Shown: one piece after another, positions 8,925-17,357 of the stretch
Numbering within the stretch: position 1 is the stretch's first letter
How the letters are laid out: each line of letters begins with the position of its first letter
Source of the DNA: Hydrogenophilus thiooxidans
GTDB lineage: Bacteria; Pseudomonadota; Gammaproteobacteria; Burkholderiales; Rhodocyclaceae
NCBI RefSeq assembly: GCF_019049855.1
Contig: NZ_JAHLSY010000005.1
Span: 62,001 to 126,000, forward strand
DNA length: 64,000 nucleotides
Reading direction: 5' to 3'
Program-made: the position numbers and the translations under genes
The notes under the pieces: model-generated
Seen by the model: the letters and a program-made list of their open reading frames with translations, nothing else
The model's database searches: none
Told to the model about the DNA's origin: nothing

Positions 8925-10601
8925 GTGTCTGAAGAATGGTTTGCGCGCCATCAAGCGCTGCTCGATGAGGCCGTGCGTGCGATTCACACGCGTGGCTACT
9001 GGACCCCGTTTCCCGAAATGCCCAGCCCGAAAATCTATGGGGAAAACGCGATGGCCGAAGGCAAAGCGGCAGCGCTTGCCTACCACGACCGCGAATTCCC
9101 TTTGCAGGATCAAGGTACGCCCGAGCGGTGGGTCGCAACCGAGCGGTCGCCTTACGGAGTGGAATTGACGCCGAAGTACCCGGTCTTTGCGGTCGAAACC
9201 CTGGTCCGCCAGGCAGAAAACGCGATGCCCGCGTGGCAGCGTCTCGGGCCCGAAGGGCGGGTGGGCGTGCTGCTCGAAGCGTTGGTCCGTTTGAACCGGC
9301 GCAGTATGGAGATGGCCCACGCAGTGATGTTCACCACCGGCCAAGGGTGGATGATGGCGTTCCAAGCGGGGGGGCCGCACGCGCAGGACCGTGGGCTCGA
9401 GGCGGTTGCGTATGCGTGGGACGAGATGAGCCGGATCCCCAAAGCGGCGGTCTGGGAAAAACCCCAGGGCAAAAATCCCCCGATCAAGATGGAGAAGCGC
9501 TATGAGATCGTCGGCCGCGGCGTCGGCGTGGTGATCGGTTGCGGAACCTTCCCCACGTGGAATACCTATCCGGGGCTCTTTGCGGCGTTGGCAACTGGCA
9601 ACCCGGTGATCGTCAAACCCCACAGCAACGCAGTGTTGCCTGCGGCGATCACGGTACGGGTGCTGCGCGACGTATTGACCGAGGCCGGGTGCGACCCGAA
9701 CGTGGTGCAATTGGCGGTGTTCGACGATCGCCAGGCTACCCAGCAGCTCGTCCAGCACCCGGCGGTGAAGTCGATCGATTTCACCGGCGGCTGCGCGTTC
9801 GGGCAATGGCTCATCGACAACTGCCGCCAGGCGCAGGTCTATGCAGAACTGGCCGGGGTCAATACCGTCGTGATCGAATCGACGGACGACTACGCTGGCC
9901 TGTTGAAAAACCTGGCGTTTACGCTGTCCCTCTATTCCGGTCAGATGTGCACCACGACGCAGGCGATTTTGGTTCCCGCGCAAGGGGTACAGACACCCGA
10001 CGGCGTGAAGCCGTACGAGACCGTGGTTGCCGACCTGGCCGCGGCAATCGACGCGTTCTTGTCCGATCCGCGGGTGGCGTTCGCGGTGCTGGGGGCGGTG
10101 CAGTCCGACGAGACGATGGCGCGCATCGATGCGGCGAACCGGGGCGATTTCAGTGCCGTGGCGCTGGCGAGCAAAGCGCTCACCCACCCCGAGTATCCCA
10201 ATGCCCGTGTGCAAACGCCGGTGCTCGTCACCTGTGACGAAAACGACGAAGCGGCCTATCTGGAGGAGCGTTTCGGGCCGATCGCGTTCGTCGTGCGTTG
10301 CGCCGACCGCGACGCGGCGCTGGCGCGCGCCGAGCGGATCGTACGCGAACACGGCGCATTGACGTTGGGGTGCTACTCGATCGATCCCGCGTACCAGGAG
10401 CGGATGGTCGATGCGAGCCTGCGTGCCGGTGTCGCGCTTTCGTTCAATTTGACCGACGGCGTCTACGTGAACCAGTCGGCAGCGTTTTCCGACTACCACG
10501 GTACCGGTCTCAACCCGGCGGCGAACGCCAGCTACTGTGACGCAGCGTTCGTCGCGCGCCGTTTCGCGGTCGTGCAGCGCCGTTGGCATGTGAAGGAGTA
10601 A
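8925..10601 (+). CDS. paaN: PaaN-type phenylacetate-pathway aldehyde dehydrogenase
   Basis: NAD(P)-dependent oxidation of the ring-opened semialdehyde-CoA in phenylacetate degradation. 558 aa. It carries the ALDH nucleotide fold ([19 protein letters not shown]), general base Glu in [14 protein letters not shown] and nucleophile Cys in [12 protein letters not shown]. Unlike E. coli PaaZ (about 680 aa) there is no C-terminal MaoC hydratase domain, so this is the separate-enzyme PaaN type. The start is GTG at 8925, set by a strong AAGGAGGAG at 8911-8919; the in-frame ATG at 8883 and the TTG at 8829 have no ribosome site and fall in the promoter region. paaY follows after 4 bp. Confidence 0.9.
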   Translation: MSEEWFARHQALLDEAVRAIHTRGYWTPFPEMPSPKIYGENAMAEGKAAALAYHDREFPLQDQGTPERWVATERSPYGVELTPKYPVFAVETLVRQAENAMPAWQRLGPEGRVGVLLEALVRLNRRSMEMAHAVMFTTGQGWMMAFQAGGPHAQDRGLEAVAYAWDEMSRIPKAAVWEKPQGKNPPIKMEKRYEIVGRGVGVVIGCGTFPTWNTYPGLFAALATGNPVIVKPHSNAVLPAAITVRVLRDVLTEAGCDPNVVQLAVFDDRQATQQLVQHPAVKSIDFTGGCAFGQWLIDNCRQAQVYAELAGVNTVVIESTDDYAGLLKNLAFTLSLYSGQMCTTTQAILVPAQGVQTPDGVKPYETVVADLAAAIDAFLSDPRVAFAVLGAVQSDETMARIDAANRGDFSAVALASKALTHPEYPNARVQTPVLVTCDENDEAAYLEERFGPIAFVVRCADRDAALARAERIVREHGALTLGCYSIDPAYQERMVDASLRAGVALSFNLTDGVYVNQSAAFSDYHGTGLNPAANASYCDAAFVARRFAVVQRRWHVKE

Positions 10602-10605
10602 CGCT

Positions 10606-11214
10606 GTGCCCTTTTACGAGATCGATGGGCTCAAGCCCGTGGTCCATCCCAACGCGTTCGTCCATCCAAACGCGGTGGTGATCGGGGACGTGTTTATCGG
10701 CGAAGGGTGTTACGTGGCGCCGCTCGCGAGTTTGCGTGGTGATTTCGGCCGCATCATCCTCGAAGCCGGGAGTAACGTCCAGGATTGCTGCGTGCTGCAC
10801 GGCTTTCCCGGCTGCGACACGGTGGTCGGGGTCAATGGCCACATCGGGCACGGCGCGATTCTCCACGGCTGCCGAATCGGTGAAGACGCCCTGGTGGGCA
10901 TGAACGCGGTGGTGATGGACGAGGCCGAAATCGGTGCGGGGTCGATCGTCGCTGCGCACGCGTTCGTCAAAGCCGGGTTCGTCGCACCGCCCCGTTCGCT
11001 CGTCGTCGGGGCGCCAGCGAAGATCGTGCGCCAGGTCACCGATGAAGAATTGGCGTGGAAGCAGGAGGGGACGCGCACCTACCAAGATTTGACGCGCCGT
11101 TCCCTCGCGACGCTGCGCCCGTGTTCACCTCTGACCCAAGCCGAACCGGGGCGGAAGCGCTTCGAGATGCCGGGGGTGGTTCCGTTGGTGGCGAAGCGGC
11201 GGGAAGGGAGCTGA
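10606..11214 (+). CDS. paaY: PaaY, gamma-carbonic-anhydrase-like hexapeptide protein
   Basis: Left-handed beta-helix protein. PaaY in other bacteria acts as a thioesterase-type salvage protein that protects the paa pathway. 202 aa, GTG start at 10606 with GGAG 7 bp upstream. Hexapeptide repeats run from residue 12 to 150. The zinc-ligand-like His are in [20 protein letters not shown]. The C-terminal tail (from about residue 165) holds the helical extension and a proline-rich end. The gene is translationally close to paaN (4 bp). Confidence 0.9.
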   Translation: MPFYEIDGLKPVVHPNAFVHPNAVVIGDVFIGEGCYVAPLASLRGDFGRIILEAGSNVQDCCVLHGFPGCDTVVGVNGHIGHGAILHGCRIGEDALVGMNAVVMDEAEIGAGSIVAAHAFVKAGFVAPPRSLVVGAPAKIVRQVTDEELAWKQEGTRTYQDLTRRSLATLRPCSPLTQAEPGRKRFEMPGVVPLVAKRREGS

Positions 11215-11327
11215 AGCGCGGGTTTGTACCACGCATGGGGGCACTATGGCGTGGGAGATGGTACGCCTCAGCCGTGTTGCGTTGGTCAGCATACGTGTGT
11301 CTGGTTACGTGATCAGTTGGCGTACGC

Positions 11328-11333
11328 TATAAT
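11328..11333 (+). promoter_or_regulatory. Extended AT-rich -10 element directly before the cytochrome c start codon
   Basis: TATAAT at 11328-11333 with a poor -35 (TTACGT, 17 bp upstream). Transcription would start at about 11340, the A of the ATG, and no ribosome site is visible. This suggests a leaderless transcript. Confidence 0.45.
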
Positions 11334-11339
11334 TTTTTC

Positions 11340-11858
11340 ATGATGAACCGACAACCGCCTTCTCGTGTTTTGGGGATGTTTTGCGCTGCGGTCGCGGCGT
11401 TGCTCCTTTCCGCCTGTCAGCCAGAGCCGCAAGACACCAAACCGGGGCAACCCGTCGCGACGCGGCAGAAGCTGTTCAAAGCGATGCTGCGCGAATTCGA
11501 GCCGATGGGGGTGATGTTGCGCGACGGACCCTTTGACGCTGCGCGTTTCGAAGGGCATTTCCGCCGTTTCCTCGATTTGAGCGAAAAGCCCTGGCCCCAT
11601 TTCCGCGAGGATACCTGCTACCCACCCGCGAAGGTCCAGCCGCAGACCTGTACGGACCTTGCTGGCTTGAAGCGGCGCACAGACGCGTTCATGGAGGCGG
11701 TTGCCGGACTCAACACGGCGGTGCAGAAGGAGTTGGGCACGCTTGCGCCGCAGGGGAGCGCAACGGCGGAAACGCAGGCGCGCGCCGCGCTCAAAGCGGC
11801 CTACGACCGGGTCTATGACACGTGCCAAGACTGCCATCGTGACTACCGCAAAAAGTGA
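11340..11858 (+). CDS. Class II c-type cytochrome lipoprotein (cytochrome c-prime/c556-like)
   Basis: Probable membrane-anchored periplasmic haem protein. 172 aa. A signal peptide ends in the lipobox LSAC (Cys at residue 26). A four-helix-bundle-type body follows, with a single haem motif CQDCH very close to the C-terminus (YDTCQDCHRDYRKK), which is the class II cytochrome c layout. The specific redox partner is unknown. The last 44 bp overlap the next gene in another frame. A second ATG follows immediately (11343) and could be the true start. Confidence 0.8.
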   Translation: MMNRQPPSRVLGMFCAAVAALLLSACQPEPQDTKPGQPVATRQKLFKAMLREFEPMGVMLRDGPFDAARFEGHFRRFLDLSEKPWPHFREDTCYPPAKVQPQTCTDLAGLKRRTDAFMEAVAGLNTAVQKELGTLAPQGSATAETQARAALKAAYDRVYDTCQDCHRDYRKK

Positions 11859-12738
11859 TTCCGCGCAAACCGCTTCGGAACGTGCCGCATGGGCGCAGGG
11901 GATCGCACATGACCCGTGGCCGCAGCGGATCGTCTGCTTGACCGAAGAGAGCGTCGAGACGCTCTATCTCTTGGGCGAGCAGCGACGCATCGTCGGCATT
12001 TCGGGTTTTACCGTCCGGCCACCGCAGGCGCGCAAAGAAAAACCGAAAGTTTCGGCGTTTACGAGCGCCAAAATCGACGAGATCCTCAAGCTCGAACCCG
12101 ACCTCGTGATCGGTTTTTCCGATATGCAAGCGGAGATTGCGGCAACCCTGATTCGTGCCGGGGTCGAGGTCTGGGTGAGCAACCACCGCTCGGTTGCGGG
12201 GATTCTCGCCTACATTCGGCGGCTGGGGGTGTGGGTTGGCGCGTCTGAGCGGGCGGAGGCGCTCGTTGCGCAACTGACCGCGGGGTTGCAGGCCGTTGCC
12301 GAAGCCGCAAGCCGCCTTCCCGCTCGGCCCAAGGTCTATTTCGAAGAGTGGGACGAGCCGATGATCAGCGGCATCCTCTGGGTGCATGAGCTGATCGCAT
12401 TGGCGGGTGGCGAGCCACTCTTTCCAGAGCGTGCGCAGGCGCCGTTGGCGCGTGACCGGATCATCGCCGACCCGGCGGAGGTGGTGCGTGCCGCGCCCGA
12501 CCTGATCATCGGTTCGTGGTGTGGCAAGAAGTTTCGCCCGGAGCAGGTGGCGGCGCGCCCGGGGTGGGGCGCGATCCCCGCGGTGGCGCGCGGGCAGCTC
12601 GTCGAAATCAAGTCGCCGCTCATCCTGCAACCGGGGCCAGCGGCGCTCACCGATGGGTTGCAGGCGCTGGCGCAGGCGATTGAACAGGCGGCGTGGGCAG
12701 CTGCGCCACCTCGACCCGATTCCGGCCGGAACGCTTAG
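11815..12738 (+). CDS. Cobalamin/ferrichrome-type periplasmic-binding-fold protein, apparently cytoplasmic
   Basis: BtuF/FepB-like fold: RIVCLTEESVETLYLLGEQRRIVGISG at the N-terminus, LEPDLVIGFSDMQAEIAATLIRAGVEVW, then the C-terminal lobe with PDLIIGSWCGKKF and WGAIPAVARGQLVEI. About 307 aa from ATG 11815, which overlaps the cytochrome gene by 44 bp; an in-frame GTG at 11839 is another option. No signal peptide, membrane segment or lipobox is seen with any plausible start, which is odd for a transport-binding protein but seen in annotated cobalamin-binding proteins of betaproteobacteria. No ABC permease or ATPase lies beside it. Function beyond the fold is not assigned. Confidence 0.7.
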   Translation: MTRAKTAIVTTAKSDSAQTASERAAWAQGIAHDPWPQRIVCLTEESVETLYLLGEQRRIVGISGFTVRPPQARKEKPKVSAFTSAKIDEILKLEPDLVIGFSDMQAEIAATLIRAGVEVWVSNHRSVAGILAYIRRLGVWVGASERAEALVAQLTAGLQAVAEAASRLPARPKVYFEEWDEPMISGILWVHELIALAGGEPLFPERAQAPLARDRIIADPAEVVRAAPDLIIGSWCGKKFRPEQVAARPGWGAIPAVARGQLVEIKSPLILQPGPAALTDGLQALAQAIEQAAWAAAPPRPDSGRNA

Positions 12739-14672
12739 CGCGGTAGAGCGCTTGGTCGGCGGCGCGCAAGACCGCCTCGAAGGGCGTGTTGCCGTTCCAT
12801 TGCGCGATGCCTGCGGAGAAGGTGACCCCGCGCAGCACCGGGTGCTCGGCATCTGGCCACACCTCTTCCTTCCAGCTGGTGCGGAGCCGTTCGACGATCG
12901 CAACGGCGGTGGCAAGATCGGTGTCCGGCAAGAAAACGAGGATCTCCTCGCCGCCCCAGCGCGCGACCAGATCGGTGGGGCGCAGCCTGTGGGTCAAAAA
13001 CGCCCCCAGCCGCTTCAAGACGGCGTCCCCCATTTCGTGGCCGTAGCGGTCGTTGATCGCTTTGAAGTGGTCGAGGTCGATCAGGACTGCCGCCGCAACC
13101 GAACGGTTGCGCTCTAGCCGCGCCGTTTCCCGTTTAAAGGGCATGTGCGAACCCTTCGCGGTTGAGAAGCCCGGTAAGGGGGTCGTGGTAGGCTAGGTGG
13201 ATGATCTGCTCGAGCAACCGCTGCTGCTCGCGGATGTCGTGAACGGCTGTGACGGCGCGCACGATCGCGTTCCGATGGTCACGGATCGCCGCAACCGCGA
13301 TATGGACCGCGATGGGTATGCCGTTTTTGTGCCAGAGCACCGTATCGACGCGCCGCGGTTTTCCATCGCGCATCGTTTGGAAGATGGGGCATTCCGTCCT
13401 TGGAAAAGGGGTGCCGTCGGCGTGGGCGTAGTGAAGTGTCGCATGGCTCGGTTTGCCGATCAGCTCGTCGGGAGTGTAGCCGAGAAGCGCTGCAGCGGCA
13501 GGGTTGCAGTAGGTGATCACATCGTCCGCTGCATTTTGAACGATCACCCCTTCGTTGAGCGCCTCGAGGATCGTGTTGGTTTCCGCTATCTGGTTGGTAA
13601 GCAGGGTCTTCTGATGGTCGACTTGGCGGTAGAGGGCGCGCGTGCGCATTCCTACGAGCGCCAGCGTTAGGGCGAGGGCAAACGCTGCTGTTGCGGCCAG
13701 AAGCGCCAGGCGGTATTGGCGCCAGATATCGCGCCAGGTAACCGGCACTTCGGTAAAGGGGGGTTCGCGCATCGCCAGCGCCAGGCGGCGGATCGATGTG
13801 TAGTCGCCGCCGCGCACGCAACAGCCAATGCCGCTCTGGATCCACTCAGGCGGGAGCGTGCGGTCGAGCTGCAATTGCAACGCCAGCAGGCCACTGATGA
13901 GCGCAGAGGCAGTGGCGTCGTCGACGTGCGGCAGGAGTGCCACCGGCCATTCGGGGTAGAGGCGGGTGCTCACGCGAAACGGGTAGCCGGGCGGAGTCTG
14001 GTCAAAGGCAACGGCCAGGTGGGCGATCGCTTCGGGCGCCCGCTGCGCGGTGTGCTCCCAGATGCTGGAGCGGACGACGCCGTAGCGGGCGGCACCGCGG
14101 GCAAGCGCTTCGACCACCGCTTCGTGCGTGCCAACCTCTTGCCAGGTGATGGTGGCGACATCGACGCCGGCAAGGAAGAGTTCGAACGCAAACGCTTGGT
14201 AACCACCAAGATGGCGCTTACTCGGGATGAGGATCGTTTGCCCTTCGAGCGCCTGGAGGGAATCGACCGGGGGAGCATCTTGGCGGCGCAGTAGCGTGCT
14301 ACCCAACTGGCGCACGAAGTGGCCCTCAGCGAAGCGGGTGAGGGTGAGCACTGGAGCCGACAATGGGTAGCGTTCTTGCAGTTCGATGAAATGGGTGGGA
14401 TTGGTGATGAGTAGGTCCAGTGTTTCTGCAGCAACCCGAGCTTCGAGTGGATCGGGTTGCAGATAGGCTACCTCGACCGGACGAGAGAGGATCGCGCCGA
14501 TCGCACGCACGAGCGGCGCAAATTGTTCGGCAACGATTTCGGGTTTCTGATAGGCAAAGATGCCGATCCGAAACGGCGAATCCTCCGCCCGCAAGGCAGG
14601 AATGCAGCCAAAAAGAAGGAGCACCGTGCTGCTGAGGAGTGTCAGCAATCGTGCCAAGAGGGGGCGGGCCAT
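12647..14672 (-). pseudogene. PhnD-sensor, PAS, GGDEF diguanylate cyclase with a frame change inside the GGDEF domain
   Basis: Predicted membrane c-di-GMP synthase. The first frame (14672-13134) encodes a signal peptide, a PhnD/phosphonate-binding-like periplasmic domain (about residues 30-290), one transmembrane helix (about 320-345), a PAS domain (about 365-480) and the start of GGDEF (YHDPLTGLLNREGFAHAL), then stops at TAA. The rest of the domain (LIDLDHFKAINDRYGHEMGD, I-site RPTD, active site GGEEI) is in the +1 frame from ATG 13144, overlapping by 11 bp. Reading CTT, skipping one T, then AAA gives a normal GGDEF alignment. It may be a genuine frameshift, a recoded or reinitiated gene, or a sequencing error. 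The 3' end overlaps the gene on the opposite strand by 92 bp. Confidence 0.75.
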
Positions 14673-14827
14673 GCGCGGGTTGGGCTGTCATTTATGCATT
14701 TAAATTAATAACAATAGCATAGGAGACCTTCGGCGTCAAAGCGCACCGCGCGTGTGTTGCTGGTGGGCCAGCGCGGTGCGGGGCTGAGAAAGCCGACGCT
14801 GTGCGGCAAGCGCTTGGTGCGCGCGGA

Positions 14828-15490
14828 TCACCGCGCGTCGGGTTGCGCATCGGGAGCCGCTTTCTGAAACGCCGGGAGTCTCTGACACGCCGCGTCGATT
14901 GCGGTGAGCCGCGGATAAGGGGAGAGATCGCACTCAAACCGCCGCGCGTTGAAGAGCTGTGGCACGATGCAGCAGTCGGCAAGGGTTGGCGAATCGCCCC
15001 AAGCAAAAAGGCCGCCTGGGTTTTCCGCCGCGGTGACCATCGCTTCGAGCGCCGCAAGCCCTTCGGCGATCCAGTGGCGATACCACGCCAGTTTGTGCGC
15101 GTCGTCCACCCCGAGCGTGCCGGTGAGATAGTTGAGCACCCGCAAATTGTTCACCGGGTGGATTTCGCACGCAACCAGCTGCGCAAGCGCGCGCACCTGG
15201 GCCCGCGCGAACGGGTCCGCGGGAAGGAGCGGTGGCGTGGGGTGGGTCTCGTCCAGGTATTCGATGATCGCAAGCGACTGGGTGAGCCGCTGCGTGCGGC
15301 CGTCTGCTGTGCGTACCTCCAGGACCGGAACGAGTCCGGCAGGGTGGCGCGCTTTATGCGCTTCGTGCCTCTGTTCGCCCTGAAGGAGGTTCACCGGCAC
15401 GATTTCGTAGGGAATCCCTTTGAGTTCGAGCGCGATCCGCACACGGTACGCAGCGGAGCTACGGAAATAACTGTAGAGACGGTACTGCAT
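14828..15490 (-). CDS. maiA: Maleylacetoacetate isomerase (GST-zeta class)
   Basis: Glutathione-dependent cis-trans isomerisation of maleylacetoacetate (or maleylpyruvate) to the fumaryl form. 220 aa. The zeta-class GST signature YSYFRSSAAYRVRIALELKG at the N-terminus contains the SSAAYRVR active-site loop; PVNLLQGEQ and the C-terminal helical domain (LADCCIVPQLFNARRF) follow. The ATG overlaps the stop of the upstream FAA hydrolase gene by 1 bp (TGATG). Last gene of the second aromatic operon. Confidence 0.9.
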   Translation of the reverse strand: MQYRLYSYFRSSAAYRVRIALELKGIPYEIVPVNLLQGEQRHEAHKARHPAGLVPVLEVRTADGRTQRLTQSLAIIEYLDETHPTPPLLPADPFARAQVRALAQLVACEIHPVNNLRVLNYLTGTLGVDDAHKLAWYRHWIAEGLAALEAMVTAAENPGGLFAWGDSPTLADCCIVPQLFNARRFECDLSPYPRLTAIDAACQRLPAFQKAAPDAQPDAR

Positions 15491-16506
15491 CACCCCTCCG
15501 GCAGCGCTTCGACCCGGTTTTCGATCCGCCCAAAGATGTCGTTGCCGGCGGCGTCGGTCATCCAGATGGTGACCGTATCGCCATCCTGCAGGAACGGGGT
15601 TTGCGGTTTGCCGGTCTCGATGATTTCGAGCATTCGCACCTCGGCGATGCAGCAGTAGCCCACACCGCCATTTTCCACTTTCGAACCGTAGAGCCCGCCT
15701 TGTTTGTTCGAAACCGTCCCAGAACCGATGATCGAGCCGGCTTCGAGTTCGCGGGTCGTCGCTGCGTGGGCAATGAGGCGGCCAAAATCGAACTGCATGT
15801 CGACCCCGGCGTTGGGAAAACCGAAGGGCTTGCCGTTGAGGTTCACCCGCAGCGGCAGATGGACTTTGCCGTCGCGCCACGCATCGCCCAGCTCATCCGG
15901 CGTCACCGCCACCGGTGAGAAGCTGCTGGCCGGTTTCGATTGGAAGAAGCCAAACCCTTTCGCGAGTTCGCCTGGGATCAGGTTCCGAAGACTGACGTCA
16001 TTGACCAGCATCACCAGCGCGATGTGGTGGCGTGCGGCAACGGGGTCGATCCCCATCGGGACGTCGGTGGTGACGACGGCAACTTCCGCTTCGAAGTCGA
16101 TGCCCCACGCCACTTTGGCGTGAATGGGGTCGTATGGGCCGATGAAGCTGTCCGACCCCCCTTGGTAGATCAGGGGGTCGTCGTAAAAAGCGGGGGGCAT
16201 TTCGGCGCCGCGCGCTTTTCGCACCAATTCGACGTGGTTGAGGTACGCGGAACCGTCCGCCCATTGGTACGCTCGGGGTAGGGGTGAGGCGCAGGCGGGC
16301 GGATCGAACGGTTGGGCGTGGCGGGCAGCGCCTGCGTTGAGGGCCTCATAGACCGCGGCGAGTTGCGGGGCGACGTTCGCCCAGTCGTCCAACGCTTTTT
16401 GTAGGGTGGAAGCGATTTCGGGGACCGGTTGGCAGCGGGTGAGGTCGCGAGAAACGACGACCAGCGTGCCGTCCCGGCCACCCGCTTTGAGGGTGGCCAA
16501 CTTCAT
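15490..16506 (-). CDS. Fumarylacetoacetate (or fumarylpyruvate) hydrolase family protein
   Basis: Hydrolytic C-C cleavage of the isomerised ring-fission product, giving fumarate plus acetoacetate if the substrate is fumarylacetoacetate. 338 aa: an N-terminal about 75-residue domain, then the FAH catalytic domain with metal-ligand motif DFEAEVAVV near residue 135, MLVNDVSLRNLIPGE, and GSGTVSNKQGG near the C-terminus. Length and N-terminal domain match bacterial fumarylacetoacetases better than short FAH proteins. Paired with a GST-zeta isomerase, which supports a homogentisate- or gentisate-type lower pathway. Confidence 0.85.
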   Translation of the reverse strand: MKLATLKAGGRDGTLVVVSRDLTRCQPVPEIASTLQKALDDWANVAPQLAAVYEALNAGAARHAQPFDPPACASPLPRAYQWADGSAYLNHVELVRKARGAEMPPAFYDDPLIYQGGSDSFIGPYDPIHAKVAWGIDFEAEVAVVTTDVPMGIDPVAARHHIALVMLVNDVSLRNLIPGELAKGFGFFQSKPASSFSPVAVTPDELGDAWRDGKVHLPLRVNLNGKPFGFPNAGVDMQFDFGRLIAHAATTRELEAGSIIGSGTVSNKQGGLYGSKVENGGVGYCCIAEVRMLEIIETGKPQTPFLQDGDTVTIWMTDAAGNDIFGRIENRVEALPEG

Positions 16507-16520
16507 CGGAGGGTCACTCC

Positions 16521-17075
16521 TTATTGTTCAGGGAACATCGTTTGATAACGACCGTCGTGCATCCAACGGGCGTGGTGCGGGGCCCGTTTCGTCTGCCGCC
16601 ACTCTTCGAGCATCTCCCATTTCACTTTGTCCAGCGCTTCGAGCATGCCGGGGCGAAGGGTGTTCGCCGCGAGTTCGATCCGGTGGCCGTTGGGGTCGAA
16701 AAAGTAGATCGATTGGAAGAGCGCGTGGTCGGTGGGGCCGACCACTTCGATCCCTTCGGCTTCGAGTCGCGCTTTGGTTTCCAGAAGCACGTCCACCGAT
16801 TCCACTTCGAACGCGATGTGTTGCGTCCACGCCGGGGTGTTGGGGTCACGCCCCATCGGCGGACGGGTGGGGAGTTCGAAGAATGCCAGGATGTTGCCGT
16901 TTCCGGCGTCGAGAAAGATGTGCATGTAGGGGTCTGGTTCCTTGGTCGATGGGACTTCGTCTTCGGCAATCGAGAGAATCAGTTTCATCCCCAAGTGCTT
17001 TTCGTACCATTGGGCCGTCTCGTAGGCGTCGTGGCAACGGTACGCGACGTGGTGGATCTTTTTGATGAGGCTCAT
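16521..17075 (-). CDS. VOC-family (glyoxalase/extradiol-dioxygenase fold) protein
   Basis: 184 aa, single VOC unit of two beta-alpha-beta-beta-beta modules. Possible metal ligands: His in KKIHHVAYRC, Glu in GNILAFFELP, His in WTQHIAFEV and Glu in GHRIELAANTL. In this operon it lies between the FAD monooxygenase/DUF2783 genes and the FAH/isomerase genes, exactly where a ring-cleavage dioxygenase is expected, and no cupin-type homogentisate or gentisate dioxygenase is present. A dioxygenase role is inference. The start at 17075 has a GAGGAG site; upstream in-frame ATG codons do not. Confidence 0.75.
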   Translation of the reverse strand: MSLIKKIHHVAYRCHDAYETAQWYEKHLGMKLILSIAEDEVPSTKEPDPYMHIFLDAGNGNILAFFELPTRPPMGRDPNTPAWTQHIAFEVESVDVLLETKARLEAEGIEVVGPTDHALFQSIYFFDPNGHRIELAANTLRPGMLEALDKVKWEMLEEWRQTKRAPHHARWMHDGRYQTMFPEQ

Positions 17076-17103
17076 GATGGGTCTCCTCTTCGGTACGGGA
17101 CGG

Positions 17104-17328
17104 TCACAGGTCGGCCTTTGCTGCGGTGATCGCTTCTTCGAGGATGCGCAGATCACCGATGTGGTTGGCAAGAAGCAGCACCAGCCGCGCGTTAAGGAGC
17201 GCACTGTGTTCGTCGCTCAGGTCACGGTGCGCTTCGATCAGCATCGCGTAGAAGTCGTCGCCGGGAGCGTAGTCGTAGAAATAGCGTTTGTCCGGGTTGT
17301 GGAAGTTGGGTTGGGTGTTGAGTGACAT
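17104..17328 (-). CDS. DUF2783 small protein
   Basis: 74 aa, soluble and helical, with no transmembrane segment. It contains YFYDYAPGDDFYAMLIEAHRDL and a C-terminal helix ending in ITAAKADL. Proteins of this family are typically encoded next to aromatic-ring FAD monooxygenases, as here (29 bp after the monooxygenase gene), so an accessory subunit role is likely but not demonstrated. ATG at 17328 follows AAAGGAG; an upstream in-frame ATG at 17370 lies inside the monooxygenase gene and is rejected. Confidence 0.75.
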   Translation of the reverse strand: MSLNTQPNFHNPDKRYFYDYAPGDDFYAMLIEAHRDLSDEHSALLNARLVLLLANHIGDLRILEEAITAAKADL

Positions 17329-17357
17329 GTTTGGCTCCTTTCCGAACGGCGCTTGGG

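Noticed and set aside
8886-10589. 567-codon minus-strand frame opposite paaN
   Set aside because: PaaN has ALDH catalytic motifs and a strong ribosome site; the opposite frame is a shadow.
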